Positions 48,835 through 57,602 of a stretch of DNA of 60,478 nt are shown here, one piece after another. Position numbers and translations under genes: made by a program. The number at the start of each line of letters is the position of its first letter. The first letter of the stretch is position 1. The notes under the pieces are model-generated. The model did not search any database and was not told where the DNA came from. It was given only the letters and a program-made list of their open reading frames with translations. Origin of the DNA: Polaromonas sp. (GTDB lineage: Bacteria; Pseudomonadota; Gammaproteobacteria; Burkholderiales; Burkholderiaceae_C); NCBI GenBank assembly GCA_021737975.1, contig JAIPCZ010000011.1, positions 1-60,478 on the forward strand, given 5' to 3'.

Positions 48835-49626
48835 CTAGGCGGAAGCCGCCTCAGTCAATTTGCCCTGCACCAGCCTGAGCTGGCGGGCGCAGCGGGCGGC
48901 CAGCACCTCGTCGTGAGTGACCACAATGAACGCGGTCCCTTGCGTGCGCGCCAGCTCCAACATCAAATCGAACACGCCATGCGCGGTGCTGCGGTCCAGG
49001 TTGCCAGTGGGCTCGTCAGCCAGCACGCAGGCGGGTTGCGTCACCAAAGCGCGGGCAATGGCCACACGCTGGCGTTCCCCGCCAGAGAGTTCCGCCGGGC
49101 GATGTTGCAGACGGTCGGCAAGCCCCACGCTGCTGAGCATTTTGGTGGCGATCTGGCCCGCTTCAGCGTGCGCCATGCGCCTGATCCACAGCGGCATGGC
49201 CACATTGTCAAGGGCATTGAACTCGGGCAGCAGATGGTGGAACTGGTAAACAAAACCCAGGTACTGGTTGCGCAGGCGGCCCTGCTCGGCTTCACCCAAA
49301 TGCGCCAGATCCTGGCCATGCAGCAGCACTGAGCCACTGGTGGGCGCATCCAGCCCGCCCAGCAAATGCAACAGCGTGCTTTTGCCGGAGCCAGACGCGC
49401 CCACAATGGCCAGTGTCTCGCCGGCACGCACGTCCAGATCAACACCTTGCAACACGGTCACATCCAGCCGCCCCTCGGTAAAGCGCTTGGTCAAGCCGCG
49501 GGCGCTCAGGACAACATCGCCATTGGCGATGGCCAGCCCAGCCGCCCGGCCGCCCGAAGGCTGGGCAGCCCCCCCGGGGGGCAGCGCAGCACGCGAAGCG
49601 GCAAGCGTGGGGGTCGTATCACTCAT
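48835..49626 (-). CDS. lolD: lipoprotein-releasing ABC ATPase LolD
   Basis: 263 residues. Walker [13 protein letters not shown]-loop [10 protein letters not shown] (typical for LolD), signature [15 protein letters not shown], Walker [13 protein letters not shown]-loop VTHDEVLA. Powers extraction of lipoproteins from the inner membrane to LolA. The ATG at 49626 overlaps the permease gene by 8 bp. The first about 35 residues ([16 protein letters not shown]...GGRAAG) are an extension encoded by a GC-rich repeat and are not part of the ATPase fold. Confidence 0.92.
   Translation of the reverse strand: MSDTTPTLAASRAALPPGGAAQPSGGRAAGLAIANGDVVLSARGLTKRFTEGRLDVTVLQGVDLDVRAGETLAIVGASGSGKSTLLHLLGGLDAPTSGSVLLHGQDLAHLGEAEQGRLRNQYLGFVYQFHHLLPEFNALDNVAMPLWIRRMAHAEAGQIATKMLSSVGLADRLQHRPAELSGGERQRVAIARALVTQPACVLADEPTGNLDRSTAHGVFDLMLELARTQGTAFIVVTHDEVLAARCARQLRLVQGKLTEAASA
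49541..49617 (-). repeat. GC-rich repeat read in frame at the lolD 5' end
   Basis: On the minus strand it runs GACCCCCACGCTTGCC, then GCTTCGCGTGCTGCGCTG, then CCCCCCGGGGGGG and GCCTTCGGGCGGCCGG-like stems. C and G runs pair with one another. From memory this resembles a repeat common between genes in Comamonadaceae. Here it supplies residues about 3-28 of LolD. Confidence 0.5.
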
Positions 49627-50875
49627 AACGCAGCGCCTCCGCCGGATTGACGCGGCTGGCACGCCAGCTCGGGTAAAGCGTGGCCACAAAGGCCAGCACC
49701 AGGGAGATGAGCGCGATCGGAACAATGTCGGCCTGTTGCGGGTCGCTGGGCATCCGGCTGATCAGGTAAATGTCTTTCGGTAAAAAGCTGGCGTGAAAGA
49801 GTTGCTCCAGTGCCGGCACGATCACGTCGATATTGAACGCCACACCCAGGCCCATGGCAAGCCCTGCCATCGTGCCAATCACCCCCACCATGGCCCCTTG
49901 AACCACAAAGATCCCCATGATGCTGGCCGGACTGGCGCCCAGCGTGCGCAGAATGGCAATATCGGCGCGCTTGTCAGTGACCGTCATCACCAGCGTGCTG
50001 ACCAGGTTGAAGGCGGCCACCGCCACGATCAGCGTCAGGATGATGAACATCATGCGTTTTTCAAGCTGGACTGCGGCAAACCAGGTTCGATTCTGCCGCG
50101 TCCAGTCCCGGACCAGCAACTTGTCCGTCAGCGTGGTGGCCAACTCTGCGGCCACTTCGCGCGCCTGATGCAGGTCGCGCAGCCGCACCCGCACACCACT
50201 GGGACCCTCGAGGCGAAAGATGCGCGCGGCATCCTCGATGTGCATCAGCACCAGGCCCGAGTCGTATTCAAAATGACCCGAATCAAAGGTCCCAACCACC
50301 GTCATCTGCTTCAGGCGCGGCACGACCCCGGCCGGTGTCACCTGGCCACTGGGTGCCACCAGCGTCACCTTGTCACCGGTCATCAGACCCAGACTGCGCG
50401 CCAGCTCGGCGCCCAGAACGACGCCGAACTCGCCCGGCATCAGCAGATTCAGGCCGGTGTTCTTGAGTTCCAACGCCAGGTCAGTCACATCGCCCTCGCG
50501 CGCCGGGTCAATGCCCCGCACTACCGTGCCCTTCATGTCCTCCCCCCTGGCCAGCAGCGCCTGGGTGGCGATAAATGGGGCGGCACCAATGACCGCGGGG
50601 TTCGACCGAACCTGGGTCAAGGTGCGCCCCGCATCGGGCAAGGCCTCGCCGTTGGGTGCAAGAATCTCGATGTGCGAGACCACGCCCAGCATGCGGTCGC
50701 GCACCTCTTTCTGAAAACCATTCATCACGCTCAGCACAATGATCAGTGCCGCCACGCCCAGCGCGATGCCGAGCATCGAGACCCCCGAGATGAACGAGAT
50801 GAAGCCGTTGCGCCGGGTGGCACGACCCGCACGCGTGTAACGCCAACCAAGGATCAGTTCATAGGGGAGTTGCAT
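49619..50875 (-). CDS. lolC: lipoprotein-releasing ABC permease (LolC/E type)
   Basis: 418 residues, FtsX-type. N-terminal [17 protein letters not shown]1 [30 protein letters not shown] (shown here as the family hallmark region, residues 25-54), a periplasmic domain (about 60-265), then three TM segments (about 270-295, 320-350, 380-400) and the final [16 protein letters not shown]. One permease with LolD implies a LolF-like homodimer instead of LolC/LolE. Start at the ATG at 50875. Confidence 0.92.
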   Translation of the reverse strand: MQLPYELILGWRYTRAGRATRRNGFISFISGVSMLGIALGVAALIIVLSVMNGFQKEVRDRMLGVVSHIEILAPNGEALPDAGRTLTQVRSNPAVIGAAPFIATQALLARGEDMKGTVVRGIDPAREGDVTDLALELKNTGLNLLMPGEFGVVLGAELARSLGLMTGDKVTLVAPSGQVTPAGVVPRLKQMTVVGTFDSGHFEYDSGLVLMHIEDAARIFRLEGPSGVRVRLRDLHQAREVAAELATTLTDKLLVRDWTRQNRTWFAAVQLEKRMMFIILTLIVAVAAFNLVSTLVMTVTDKRADIAILRTLGASPASIMGIFVVQGAMVGVIGTMAGLAMGLGVAFNIDVIVPALEQLFHASFLPKDIYLISRMPSDPQQADIVPIALISLVLAFVATLYPSWRASRVNPAEALRYE

Positions 50876-51009
50876 GCCCCCATTGTGGCATTGCGGTTGA
50901 CGTCCATCGGGCTCCAAAACCAAGTCTCCTTGATAATCCGGACCTGACACCTTTCACAGGACAGCACCATGCGACTTCCCGCACACTCCGACCCAGGCCG
51001 CCGCCCCCC

Positions 51010-51960
51010 ATGCACCTGCTGATTCCCTATGCCGCCAGCCATGCCGAGGGTTGCCAGGCCGCGCTCGCCACGCTGAAACTGCCCAACCTGCAAAGTCTTC
51101 TAGGTCGCCTGAGCGCGCAAACCCCGGACCAGGGTGACGAGCTGAGCTGGTCGCCACCGCACGAGCGCGCGCAGGCCGGCGCATTGGGGCTGACCGTTTC
51201 CGACGGACGGATTCCATGGGCGGCGCTGCAGGCGCAACAGCGCCCGGAGCTCGCATCCCTCAACGGCGCTTGGGCGTTTGTCACGCTGTGCAACTGGCAA
51301 GCCAGCACGCACCAGGTGACAATGCGCCAAATCCCCATGCGTGACCTCGACCCCGGCGAATCCGACGCCCTGCTGGCCGCCATGAAGCCCTTTTTTGTCC
51401 AGGACGGCATCACGCTCCATGCCGACCAGCCGGGGCGCTGGCTGGCCCACGGGACGGTTTTCGAGGGCCTGCCCAGTGCCTCGCCTGACCGGGTGCTGGG
51501 GCGCAACCTGGCCCCGTGGATGCCCACGGCGGCACAGGCCAGCGGCCTGATCCGGCTCATGAGCGAAATGCAGATGTTGCTCTACACCCACCCGCTCAAC
51601 GACGCCCGCGAGGCGCGCGGCGCGCTGCCCGTCAACGCCATCTGGCTTAGCGGCACAGGGGCCTTGCCCCCCCCCAGCTCAGGGGCGATGCGCAGCCCCC
51701 CGCCCCCAACCCTTTTTCCCACGCTGCGCGAGGCCGCGCTGCAGGAAGACTGGGCCGGCTGGGCCAGCGCCTGGCAGGCGCTGGATGCGCTGGAAATCAA
51801 GGCCCTTCTGGACGCCCACGGCCGCGGTCAGCCGGTTCAGCTTACGCTCTGCGGCGAGCGCCATGCCAAGCTCTGGCGCAGCCAGCCGCAGGGCCTGAGG
51901 CAAAAAATAAGGCTGTTTTTCGGCTCGCAGCCCATTCACAGCCAGCTTGCACAATTATGA
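51010..51960 (+). CDS. RpfE-like conserved protein (COG4255 type)
   Basis: 316 residues. It begins MHLLIPYAASHAEGC and contains LSWSPPHERA, IPWAALQAQ, ITLHADQPGRWLAHG, LGRNLAPWMP, and the helical SEMQMLLYTHPLNDARE block. I match it to the RpfE-type proteins annotated as regulatory or phosphoglycerate-mutase-like, whose gene lies next to recJ in Xanthomonas too. A proline-rich linker (PPPSSGAMRSPPPP) interrupts the C-terminal part. Its stop overlaps the recJ start (ATGA). Function unknown. Confidence 0.75.
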   Translation: MHLLIPYAASHAEGCQAALATLKLPNLQSLLGRLSAQTPDQGDELSWSPPHERAQAGALGLTVSDGRIPWAALQAQQRPELASLNGAWAFVTLCNWQASTHQVTMRQIPMRDLDPGESDALLAAMKPFFVQDGITLHADQPGRWLAHGTVFEGLPSASPDRVLGRNLAPWMPTAAQASGLIRLMSEMQMLLYTHPLNDAREARGALPVNAIWLSGTGALPPPSSGAMRSPPPPTLFPTLREAALQEDWAGWASAWQALDALEIKALLDAHGRGQPVQLTLCGERHAKLWRSQPQGLRQKIRLFFGSQPIHSQLAQL

Positions 51961-53681
51961 AGATCACGGTCAGAGATGCCCCGCCCAGAACCATCTGGAC
52001 GCTGGAGCAAGCCGGCATTCACCCCTTGCTGGCACAACTTTATGCTGCGCGCGGCGTGCAAAACCCCGAGGAACTTGACGACGCGCTGGTCAGGCTGTTG
52101 CCGCCCGCGAGCCTGCAGGGCGCCGCCGATGCAGCGCGGCTGCTGGCCGACGCCATACGGGACAAGCAGAGGCTCTGCATCGTGGCCGACTACGACTGCG
52201 ACGGCGCCACTGCGTGCGCAGTTGGGGTTCGCGGCCTGCGCCTGCTTGGTGCCAGACATGTGGACTACATCGTGCCCGACCGGGTGCAGGACGGTTACGG
52301 ACTGACGCCACCCATCACAGAACGGGTCAAGGCCAGTGGCGCCGATGTGCTGATCACGGTCGACAACGGCATTGCCAGTTTCGAGGGTGTGGCACGGGCA
52401 CGTGAACTTGGCCTGCAGGTCTTGGTGACCGACCACCATTTGCCGGCGCTGCGCGGCGGCCAGATTGCGCTGCCCAACGCCAATGTGATCGTCAACCCGA
52501 ACCAGCCCGGCTGCGCCTTCGAGAGCAAGTCGATCGCCGGGGTCGGTGTGATGTTCTACGTGTTGCTGGCGCTGCGCGCCGAGTTGCGCCAGCGCGGGAT
52601 GTTCGACGCCCAAAATCAGCCGAAACTGGACGCCCTGCTCCCGCTCGTCGCCCTGGGCACCGTGGCTGACGTGGTCAGGCTCGACACCAACAACCGCCGC
52701 CTGGTGGCGCAAGGGCTCAAACGGGTGCGCGCCCTGGCTTTGCCGGCCGGGCTGGCGGCCCTGTTCGTGGCGGCCTCGCGTGAGGCCAGGACAGCCACCA
52801 CCTTCGACTTCGGCTTCGCGCTGGGGCCCCGCATCAACGCCGCCGGGCGCCTGTCCGACATGACGCTGGGCATTGAATGCCTGCTCACCGACGATGCGGG
52901 CCGTGCCCAGGAACTGGCCAAGGCGCTCGATGCCATCAACCGCGAGCGCCGCGAGATCGAAGGCAGCATGCGCGAACAGGCGCTGGCGGTGGCCGAATCC
53001 CTGTTTGAAGACGCCGCCGAGGCGCCACCGGCGATTTGTGTTTTCGATGCGGACTTTCACGAGGGTGTGGTCGGCATCGTGGCCTCACGCATCAAGGACA
53101 AGTTCCACCGCCCCAGCTTTGTCTTTGCCAGCAGCGGCGCCACCGGCCACGGCCATGAGCTCAAGGGTTCGGGCCGCTCCATCCCCGGCTTTCACCTGCG
53201 CGACGCGCTCGACCTGGTGGCCAAACGTTACCCTGGCGTGTTGCTGCGTTTTGGCGGCCACGCCATGGCGGCGGGCTGCACCCTTAACGAGGACCAGTTG
53301 GACCGGTTCGAGCAGGGCTTGACCGAAGTTGCCCAGGAGTGGCTGGACGCCGCCACCCTGACGCGCCGCCTCGACACCGACGGCGCGCTCAAGCCCGAAT
53401 ACCGCCGCCCGGACCTGGTGGACACGCTGCACCATGCGGTTTGGGGACAGGGTTTCGCCGCCCCCACCTTCAGCGAAGAGTTGGAGGTCGTGTCGCAGCG
53501 CCTGGTGGCCGACAAACACCTGTCGCTCAAACTCAAGCACCGCGGGGAACCGGTCGACGGCATCTGGTTTGGCCGCACCGAGCCGCTGCCCAACCGGGTC
53601 AAACTGGCGTTCCGGCTGGACGTGGACAGCTGGCGCGGTGAGCGCCGCGTGCGTTTTCTGATCGAGGCCGCCGAGCTCTGA
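51957..53681 (+). CDS. recJ: single-stranded DNA exonuclease RecJ
   Basis: 574 residues, 5'-3' ssDNA exonuclease of recombination and mismatch repair. DHH motifs: VADYDCDGATA, VTVDNG-like ITVDNGIAS, VTDHHLPA, NPNQPGC, and LGTVADVV. The DHHA1 domain has GSGRSIPGFHL and RFGGHAMAAGC, followed by the OB-like C-terminal domain. Coupled to the RpfE-like gene. Followed by a long inverted repeat. Confidence 0.95.
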   Translation: MKITVRDAPPRTIWTLEQAGIHPLLAQLYAARGVQNPEELDDALVRLLPPASLQGAADAARLLADAIRDKQRLCIVADYDCDGATACAVGVRGLRLLGARHVDYIVPDRVQDGYGLTPPITERVKASGADVLITVDNGIASFEGVARARELGLQVLVTDHHLPALRGGQIALPNANVIVNPNQPGCAFESKSIAGVGVMFYVLLALRAELRQRGMFDAQNQPKLDALLPLVALGTVADVVRLDTNNRRLVAQGLKRVRALALPAGLAALFVAASREARTATTFDFGFALGPRINAAGRLSDMTLGIECLLTDDAGRAQELAKALDAINRERREIEGSMREQALAVAESLFEDAAEAPPAICVFDADFHEGVVGIVASRIKDKFHRPSFVFASSGATGHGHELKGSGRSIPGFHLRDALDLVAKRYPGVLLRFGGHAMAAGCTLNEDQLDRFEQGLTEVAQEWLDAATLTRRLDTDGALKPEYRRPDLVDTLHHAVWGQGFAAPTFSEELEVVSQRLVADKHLSLKLKHRGEPVDGIWFGRTEPLPNRVKLAFRLDVDSWRGERRVRFLIEAAEL

Positions 53682-53685
53682 GCCC

Positions 53686-53785
53686 GGTTAGGAGCCTAGG
53701 CAGCAGAGCGTTCTGCTGCGTGTCCCCCGCCCTGCGGGCTCCACCTTTTCCTGCGCAGAACGCTCTGCCGCCCAGGCTCCTAACC
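53686..53785. repeat. inverted repeat with 31-bp arms
   Basis: Left arm 53686-53716 and right arm 53755-53785 are reverse complements with 2 mismatches in 31. The loop of 38 bases holds CCCGCCCTGCGGGC. It fills the space between the convergent recJ and DUF599 genes, and its right arm overlaps the stop codon of the latter. It would make a very stable RNA hairpin in both directions, so it may act as a bidirectional terminator, or it may be a MITE-like element. Confidence 0.85.
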
Positions 53786-54460
53786 CATCAGGTCGGTGTC
53801 GTGCCGGGGCGCCCGGTCAAGGTGAAACAGAAAGAACACCACGGCCATCGTGGCGCCCAGCAGCCAGATCGGCCCGAACAACCAGAACAACAGCGGCACC
53901 GTGAAGTAATAGGCGCGCATGCCAATACGGTAATAGATGCCCGCCCGGTTGAGATGCTCCTCGACCTTGCTGATCTGAAGCGCCTCACTCGACTTGTCCA
54001 GCGGCACATTGATCAGGTACCCGATATGGTGAAAAATCCGCACCGACATGGAGAACGAAAAAAATGCAAACAGCAGGTCAAACAACATCATCAGGAGTTT
54101 GAACAACCACATTTCAGCACCCGCGCGCCCCAAAAAATTGAGCGCGTGCCAGGTGCCAGAAAGCTTGTCGCCCTGCGCACTGAGGGTCAGCACACCGATG
54201 ATCAGCAACACCGCAGTCGACGCCATGAAACTGGCAGACATGGTGGAATTGCGCAAGGTTTGCACGGCCAGGATGTCGCGCCGCTCGCGCATCACGCTGC
54301 CCACCCAGGCAGCGCGCGCCGCCAGCATGACATCCTGCGCACTGGAAGCCGGATCGCGACGCGTGCGCCAGCGCAAGTAATGCTGGTATAGCAGCACCAT
54401 GCCGGCAGAGGCAGCAAAGCACAATAGATCGGTCGCGTGCGTGGTCATGAAGTCATACAT
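53780..54460 (-). CDS. DUF599 membrane protein
   Basis: 226 residues with about four TM segments (DLLCFAASAGMVLLYQHYL; SFMASTAVLLIIGVLTL; FKLLMMLFDLLFAFFSFSM; two near the C-terminus). The conserved blocks are WVGSVMRERRDILAVQTLRNSTMSAS and NRAGIYYRIGMRAYYFTVPLLFW (each longer than shown motifs, at about residues 50-75 and 168-190). Family function is unknown. The last codons run into the inverted repeat. Confidence 0.85.
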   Translation of the reverse strand: MYDFMTTHATDLLCFAASAGMVLLYQHYLRWRTRRDPASSAQDVMLAARAAWVGSVMRERRDILAVQTLRNSTMSASFMASTAVLLIIGVLTLSAQGDKLSGTWHALNFLGRAGAEMWLFKLLMMLFDLLFAFFSFSMSVRIFHHIGYLINVPLDKSSEALQISKVEEHLNRAGIYYRIGMRAYYFTVPLLFWLFGPIWLLGATMAVVFFLFHLDRAPRHDTDLMG

Positions 54461-54494
54461 GCGCGCATTTTGCCAGTAACCCTAGAATCCGACC

Positions 54495-55361
54495 ATGAAC
54501 GCCGACCTGCATTGCCACTCTGTTGTCTCCGACGGCACCCTCACACCAGAAGAACTGGCCCGGCGCGCCAAGGCCCAGGGCGTCGCGCTGTGGGCCCTCA
54601 CCGACCACGACGAAATTGGCGGCCAGGCACGGGCGGCGGCGGCGGCGGCGGCCTGTGGGCTGGATTACCTGACCGGCGTTGAAATCTCGGTCAGTTTCTT
54701 GCATCAGACAGTGCACATCGTCGGCCTGGGTTTCGATGCCAACGACGCCCCGCTCGCTGAGGGGCTGGAGCGAACGCGTGGCGGCCGCTCGCAACGTGCC
54801 AGGGAAATGTCGGCTGGCCTGGCACGCGTTGGCATCCACGGCGCCTTCGAGGGCGCCCTGAAATACGCCGGCAACCCCAACCTGATCTCACGCACCCATT
54901 TCGCCCGCTTTTTGGTGGAAACCGGGGTCTGCAAGGACACCTACGAGGTGTTTCGCAAATACCTCACCGAAGGCAAGCCGGGTTTTGTCGAGCACCGCTG
55001 GGCCAGCCTGAAAGAGGCCGTGCGCTGGATCACGCAGGCCGGCGGCATGGCGGTGATTGCGCACCCCGCGCGCTACAAATTCAGCGCCAATGAAGAGCTG
55101 GCGCTGTTCACCGAGTTCAAGGGGCACGGTGGTCTGGGCGTGGAGGTGGTCACTGGCAGCCATTCCGCAGCCGAGAGCGTCAACTACACGGCGACCGCGC
55201 TCGAGTTTGGCCTGGCGGCGTCGCGCGGCAGCGACTTTCACAGTCCCGACGAGAGCCGAACCGCGCTCGGAGCCCTGCCCGAACTGCCAGCCCAGCTGAC
55301 ACCGGTGTGGCAGTTGCTGGCCGACCGGATTCAGCGCGCCCCCACTGCGGCGCTGATCTGA
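54495..55361 (+). CDS. rnm: PHP-domain 5'-3' exoribonuclease / nucleoside bisphosphate phosphatase
   Basis: 288 residues, YciV/TrpH family (RNase AM). PHP metal motifs: NADLHCHSVVSDG, LTDHDEI, GVEISVSF, RTHFARFLV, VIAHPARY, and SRGSDFHSPDES near the end. Acts on 5' ends of small RNAs and on 3',5'-nucleotides in characterised members. Divergent from DUF599 and followed after 5 bases by the EamA gene. Confidence 0.92.
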   Translation: MNADLHCHSVVSDGTLTPEELARRAKAQGVALWALTDHDEIGGQARAAAAAAACGLDYLTGVEISVSFLHQTVHIVGLGFDANDAPLAEGLERTRGGRSQRAREMSAGLARVGIHGAFEGALKYAGNPNLISRTHFARFLVETGVCKDTYEVFRKYLTEGKPGFVEHRWASLKEAVRWITQAGGMAVIAHPARYKFSANEELALFTEFKGHGGLGVEVVTGSHSAAESVNYTATALEFGLAASRGSDFHSPDESRTALGALPELPAQLTPVWQLLADRIQRAPTAALI

Positions 55362-55366
55362 ACCCC

Positions 55367-56251
55367 ATGCCCTTCTGGAAAAGCCGGCAAGCCGGCGGCA
55401 TTTTGCTGATCATTCTGGCCTCGCTCTCATTCGCCACGCTCGACACGGCGGTAAAGCACGCCACCCAACTTGTGCCCTTGCTGATGCTGTTGTGGTTTCG
55501 CTATGCGTTTCAGGCCATGGTGACCTTTGCGCTCCGGTTCCCGGTGCAGAAAACCAGTCTCTTTGTCACGCCGAATCCGCGCTTTCAGGCACTGCGCGGC
55601 GTGCTGCTGCTTACCAGCAGCGCCTGCGCTTTTTTGGGCCTGCAACACCTGCCTGTCGGGGAATTCACGGCCATGGCCATGCTCTCCCCCATGGCAGCCA
55701 GCGCCATGGCCGCCTGGACGCTCAAAACCCATGTGTCGCCAAGGCGCTGGGCTCTCATGGGTCTTGGGCTGCTGGGCGTCTTGCTGGTGGTGCGCCCCGG
55801 GGGGCAGGTATTTGGTTGGGCGTTATTTTTCCCGCTGCTCATGGTGACCTCATACGCCTGGTTTCAGGTGTTGACCAGCCGGCTCAGTGGTGACGAAAAC
55901 CCCTACACCACGCACTTTTACACGGGCCTGGTGGGTGCGGTGGTGATGACCCCCATCATGCTGTTCAGCTGGAATACCGCCGCGTTGCTGAGCTATTGGT
56001 ACTGGTTTGTGCTGGTCGGCTTCATGGGTACCTTTGGCCACCTGATGCTGATTCGCGCCTACAACCGCGCCAATGCCGTGGTGCTCACGCCCTATCTCTA
56101 CACGCAAATTGCCTTTGCCACGGTGCTGGGCTGGCTGGTGTTTCGCCATGTGCCCGACGGCTTGGCCTGGGGCGGCATCGCCGTGATTGCGGCCAGCGGC
56201 GTGGGCAACGCCATGCTGTCAGCCAGTGAAGCCACCGGACTGCGACAATAG
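55367..56251 (+). CDS. EamA/DMT-family transporter
   Basis: 294 residues, ten TM segments in two EamA repeats (about 10-140, 155-285): ILLIILASLSFATLDTAVKHAT, LMLLWFRYAFQAMV, ... WGGIAVIAASGVGNAML. RhtA/YdcZ-like metabolite exporter; substrate unknown. Start at the ATG at 55367 (MPFWKSRQAGG), 5 bases after rnm. Confidence 0.88.
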   Translation: MPFWKSRQAGGILLIILASLSFATLDTAVKHATQLVPLLMLLWFRYAFQAMVTFALRFPVQKTSLFVTPNPRFQALRGVLLLTSSACAFLGLQHLPVGEFTAMAMLSPMAASAMAAWTLKTHVSPRRWALMGLGLLGVLLVVRPGGQVFGWALFFPLLMVTSYAWFQVLTSRLSGDENPYTTHFYTGLVGAVVMTPIMLFSWNTAALLSYWYWFVLVGFMGTFGHLMLIRAYNRANAVVLTPYLYTQIAFATVLGWLVFRHVPDGLAWGGIAVIAASGVGNAMLSASEATGLRQ

Positions 56252-56255
56252 CGCC

Positions 56256-56879
56256 ATGCCGCAAATTTTCGAAATCCACCCCGACAACCCGCAGCCGCGC
56301 CTGCTCAAACAGGCCACCGCCCTGCTTGACAAGGGTGAGGTGCTGGCCGTGCCCACCGACTCCAGCTATGCACTGGTGTGCCACCTCGACGACAAGGCGG
56401 CGGCCGACAAGCTGCGCCGCATTCGCGGGGTCGACGACAAGCATCACCTGACGCTGTTGTGCCGCGACCTGTCGGAGTTGTCAACCTACGCCAAAGTGGA
56501 CAACCAGCAGTACCGGCTGATCAAGGCGGCCACGCCGGGAGCCTACACCTTCATTCTGGAAGCCACCAAGGAAGTGCCCCGCCGCCTGAGCCACCCCTCG
56601 CGCAAGACCATTGGCCTGCGCGTGCCCGACCACAAGGTGCTGCAGGAGTTGCTGGCGCTCAACAGCACGCCGCTGCTGGCCACCACGCTGATCGCACCGG
56701 GTGAAACCGAACCCATGAACGATGCCGATGAGATCAGCGCCCATTACAAAAACAGCATTGCCGCCATCATCGATTCTGGCGCCTGCCCGCGCGAACCCAC
56801 CACCGTGGTTGACTTGACGGGCAGCGAAGCCGTCGTCATCCGCGAAGGCCGCGGCCCCCTGGCCGCCCTGGGCCTTTGA
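56256..56879 (+). CDS. Sua5/YciO/YrdC-family threonylcarbamoyl-AMP synthase-like protein
   Basis: 207 residues of the YciO branch: LDKGEVLAVPTDSSYAL, KLRRIRGVDDKHHLTLL, ATPGAYTFILEATKEVP, SRKTIGLRVPDHKV and STPLLATTL. YrdC/Sua5 make L-threonylcarbamoyl-AMP for tRNA t6A; YciO proteins are related but their role is less clear. rnm-yciO synteny is also seen in E. coli. Start at the ATG at 56256, 4 bases after the transporter gene. Confidence 0.88.
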   Translation: MPQIFEIHPDNPQPRLLKQATALLDKGEVLAVPTDSSYALVCHLDDKAAADKLRRIRGVDDKHHLTLLCRDLSELSTYAKVDNQQYRLIKAATPGAYTFILEATKEVPRRLSHPSRKTIGLRVPDHKVLQELLALNSTPLLATTLIAPGETEPMNDADEISAHYKNSIAAIIDSGACPREPTTVVDLTGSEAVVIREGRGPLAALGL

Positions 56880-56906
56880 GCGCGGCGGCTCTGAGACAAT
56901 CACACC

Positions 56907-57575
56907 ATGGATTTTGCCCAACTGATTCAAACTGTCAGCCTCTACGCTATTCCGGTGTTGCTGGCCATCACCCTGCACGAGGCCGCGCATGGGTATGCCG
57001 CCAAACACTTTGGCGACAACACGGCCTACGCCATGGGCCGCGTCACACTCAACCCGCTGCCACACATCGACCCGGTGGGCACCATCCTGATGCCGCTGAT
57101 GCTGTACTTTGCCACCTCGGGCGCTTTTTTGTTTGGCTACGCCAAACCGGTGCCGGTGCGCTTTGGCAACCTGCGCAACCCCAAGCGCGACATGATTTGG
57201 GTCGCCCTGGCCGGGCCCGGTGCCAACTTTTTTCAAGCGCTGGTCTGGGGCGCGCTGCTCTATGTGTTTCGCGGTGCCGAGATCAACGAGCCATTTCTCA
57301 TTGAAATGGCGCAGGGCGGCGTGCTGGTGAATGTGGTGATGGCCGTGTTCAACCTGTTCCCGCTGCCGCCGCTTGACGGTGGCCGCATTCTGGTGGGGCT
57401 GCTGCCGTACCGCCAGGCCATGCTGGTGTCTCGCGTGGAACCCTGGGGCTTTTTTATCGTGATGGCGCTGGTGCTGGCCGGTGTGGTCAGCAACCTGTGG
57501 TTGCGCCCGCTGATGGGTCTGACCTATCAACTCATCAACCTGCTCCTCAGCCCACTGGCCTGGCTGGTGGGCTGA
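56907..57575 (+). CDS. site-2-type zinc metalloprotease (M50)
   Basis: 222 residues, polytopic. The active site is TLHEAAHGYAA (HExxH) in TM1-2 and the third ligand block is NLFPLPPLDGGRIL. Compact M50B-type fold without a PDZ domain. Presumed to cut membrane-bound substrates; target unknown. 27 bases before trpS, same direction. Confidence 0.9.
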   Translation: MDFAQLIQTVSLYAIPVLLAITLHEAAHGYAAKHFGDNTAYAMGRVTLNPLPHIDPVGTILMPLMLYFATSGAFLFGYAKPVPVRFGNLRNPKRDMIWVALAGPGANFFQALVWGALLYVFRGAEINEPFLIEMAQGGVLVNVVMAVFNLFPLPPLDGGRILVGLLPYRQAMLVSRVEPWGFFIVMALVLAGVVSNLWLRPLMGLTYQLINLLLSPLAWLVG

Positions 57576-57602
57576 ACGCAACAAACCCTGACTTCGTCTC
57601 TC

